Assembly (NCBI GenBank): GCA_023457175.1
Contig: JAEWMM010000327.1
Coordinates: 1 to 5,722 of the forward strand
DNA length: 5,722 bases
Direction of reading: 5' to 3'
Source: Bacillota bacterium
GTDB lineage: Bacteria; Bacillota; Clostridia; Oscillospirales; Ruminococcaceae
Position numbers and translations under genes: made by a program. The notes beneath the pieces were generated by a model. It was not told where the DNA came from. It searched no databases and was given only the letters and a program-made list of their open reading frames with translations. Positions within the stretch are counted from its first letter, which is position 1. Each line of letters begins with the position of its first letter. This document shows, in pieces, positions 4,952 to 5,722 of the stretch.

Positions 4952-5610
4952 ATCGGCGCCTCCCCGGTCAGCGCTGCGGCGGCAGCGGCGTAATCGGTCA
5001 GATAGTCGTCAATGGTCAGCTTCAAGCGTTCCTGATGCCGCTCGGCGGAGGGGTCGTATACGCCAACAACATAATACCCTGCCTGCTTAGCCGTTTCGGC
5101 GGCGTAGGGGGCGTCCTCATAGACGACGATATCGGCGGGGGCCGCGCCCAGTCGTTCGGCCGCCGCGTGATAGACGGCCGGGTCGGTCTTGCCGACGCCG
5201 ATCGTCTCGCAGCTGACAATGAATTCAAAATATTGCAGCAGCCCAAGCCGCTTTAAGCAGATACGCGCCAGCGCCTCGTCGGTGGCGGTTGCGACGCAGC
5301 AGCGCACGCCCACGGCTTTTAGCGCGTCGAGGTAGCTCACAACACCCTTACGCAGGTCGATTGTCGTCTCGTACTGTGCGCGCATATAGCCGTTGAGCGC
5401 GTCGACAATCTCACCGGTTGTCCCCGCGACGCCGAGCGTCCTAAAATATTCCGCCGACTGCGGCAGCGTCAGCGGCGCAATGATTTTGCGCAGATTGTCG
5501 GGCGGGGTGACGCCATGCAGACGCAAAAAGCCGGCGCCCAGACCCCGCCACACCGGCATCGAGTCGATCAGCGTACCGTCCATATCAAAAATTGCAAAGC
5601 GTTTGTCCAT
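4948..5610 (-). CDS. HAD-family phosphatase in the thiamin operon
   Basis: The 220-residue product is a haloacid dehalogenase superfamily hydrolase with a beta-phosphoglucomutase-like layout. Motif I is FDMDGT, with nucleophile Asp9 and acid/base Asp11. An alpha-helical cap fills about 15-85. Motif II is in VATAT (106-110), motif III is Lys141 in GKTDP, and motif IV is YEDAP with Glu165-Asp166 for magnesium. Such enzymes dephosphorylate small metabolites in the cytoplasm; the sequence alone does not give the substrate. The context (1 bp after thiE, 4-bp overlap with tenA) points to a thiamin-pathway phosphate such as thiamin phosphate or HMP phosphate. I chose the ATG at 5610 because the protein then begins a few residues before motif I, as is usual. 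A longer frame to 5682 would lie inside the thiE coding region. A possible ribosome site, AAGGTGG (5623-5629), is 12 nt upstream, so coupling to thiE may matter. Confidence 0.88.
   Translation of the reverse strand: MDKRFAIFDMDGTLIDSMPVWRGLGAGFLRLHGVTPPDNLRKIIAPLTLPQSAEYFRTLGVAGTTGEIVDALNGYMRAQYETTIDLRKGVVSYLDALKAVGVRCCVATATDEALARICLKRLGLLQYFEFIVSCETIGVGKTDPAVYHAAAERLGAAPADIVVYEDAPYAAETAKQAGYYVVGVYDPSAERHQERLKLTIDDYLTDYAAAAAALTGEAPI
4959..4965 (-). promoter_or_regulatory. Ribosome binding site of tenA
   Basis: GGGGAGG on the minus strand, inside the end of the phosphatase gene, stands 7 nt before the tenA ATG. Together with the ATGA overlap it suggests efficient coupled translation of phosphatase and TenA. 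Confidence 0.75.
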
Positions 5611-5611
5611 T

Positions 5612-5722
5612 TTAGCCCGACACCACCTTCTTGCTAAGTTCAAGCAGCGCGGCGGTTGCGGCGGCAGGGTCGAGCTTTGCAAAAATGGCCGAGATAACCG
5701 CCACGCCGTCGATGCCGCTGCC
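5612..5722 (-). CDS. thiE: Thiamin-phosphate synthase, C-terminal end (partial)
   Basis: The right edge cuts this gene. The last 36 codons and a TAA (5612-5614) are present. The visible protein begins GSGIDGVAVISAIFAKLD and continues with an alanine- and leucine-rich final helix. The G-I-x-G-x-A-V-I-S-A-I pattern is the hallmark of the ThiE C-terminus, where the Gly and Ser residues contact phosphate at the top of the TIM barrel. ThiE joins HMP diphosphate and thiazole phosphate to give thiamin phosphate. The stop codon is 1 bp before the ATG of the phosphatase gene, so the two should be co-transcribed. The start, promoter and any riboswitch lie outside the window. Confidence 0.85.
   Translation of the reverse strand, partial: GSGIDGVAVISAIFAKLDPAAATAALLELSKKVVSG

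Noticed and set aside
5611..5682. Longer start of the HAD phosphatase at 5682
   Set aside because: The extra 24 residues are read from the thiE 3' end in another frame and do not resemble a HAD N-terminus.
1..5722. CRISPR array, tRNA, rRNA, transposase or phage gene
   Set aside because: I saw no spaced direct repeats, tRNA-like cloverleaf, rRNA segment or recombinase motif on either strand.

Overview
The window looks like part of a GC-rich chromosome of a Gram-positive anaerobe, probably a Clostridia-type Firmicute. This is inference from three signs: strong GGAGG-type ribosome sites, a lipoprotein-anchored transporter binding protein, and tightly overlapping genes. No rRNA or other marker is present to fix the taxon.

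Layout. (1) Positions 46-1089 on the plus strand encode a PLP-dependent enzyme of the threonine aldolase / beta-eliminating lyase family, with a likely extended -10 promoter at the very left edge. (2) Positions 1090-1504 carry no obvious standard gene but are full of structure: a hairpin after the aldolase gene, a long near-perfect bidirectional terminator (1203-1255), a chain of consecutive small hairpins (1271-1413) that overlaps a 51-codon minus-strand ORF (1277-1432), and a GC-rich hairpin (1466-1488). The tip of that last hairpin is an exact inverted copy of the tip of the long terminator. (3) From the right edge down to 1505, everything is on the minus strand and forms one thiamin-salvage operon.

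In transcription order the operon reads: 3' end of thiE (thiamin-phosphate synthase), a HAD-family phosphatase, tenA (thiaminase II), and then an ABC importer as thiZ (ATPase), thiX (permease) and thiY (NMT1/THI5-type lipoprotein). The first five genes are separated by 1-2 bp or overlap by 3-4 bp. The binding-protein gene comes last, after a 176-bp spacer that holds a small hairpin.

How the genes fit together (inference from known families). ThiXYZ would import a thiamin-derived pyrimidine. TenA would hydrolyse an aminopyrimidine to HMP. ThiE would join HMP-PP to the thiazole phosphate to give thiamin phosphate. The HAD enzyme lies between ThiE and TenA and could act on a phosphorylated thiamin intermediate. 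The start of the operon, where a TPP riboswitch would be expected, lies beyond the right edge. I recognise no TPP riboswitch inside the window.

The core genes are a known type of system. The parts least explained by known annotation are the structured intergenic block at 1256-1488 and the role of the HAD phosphatase.
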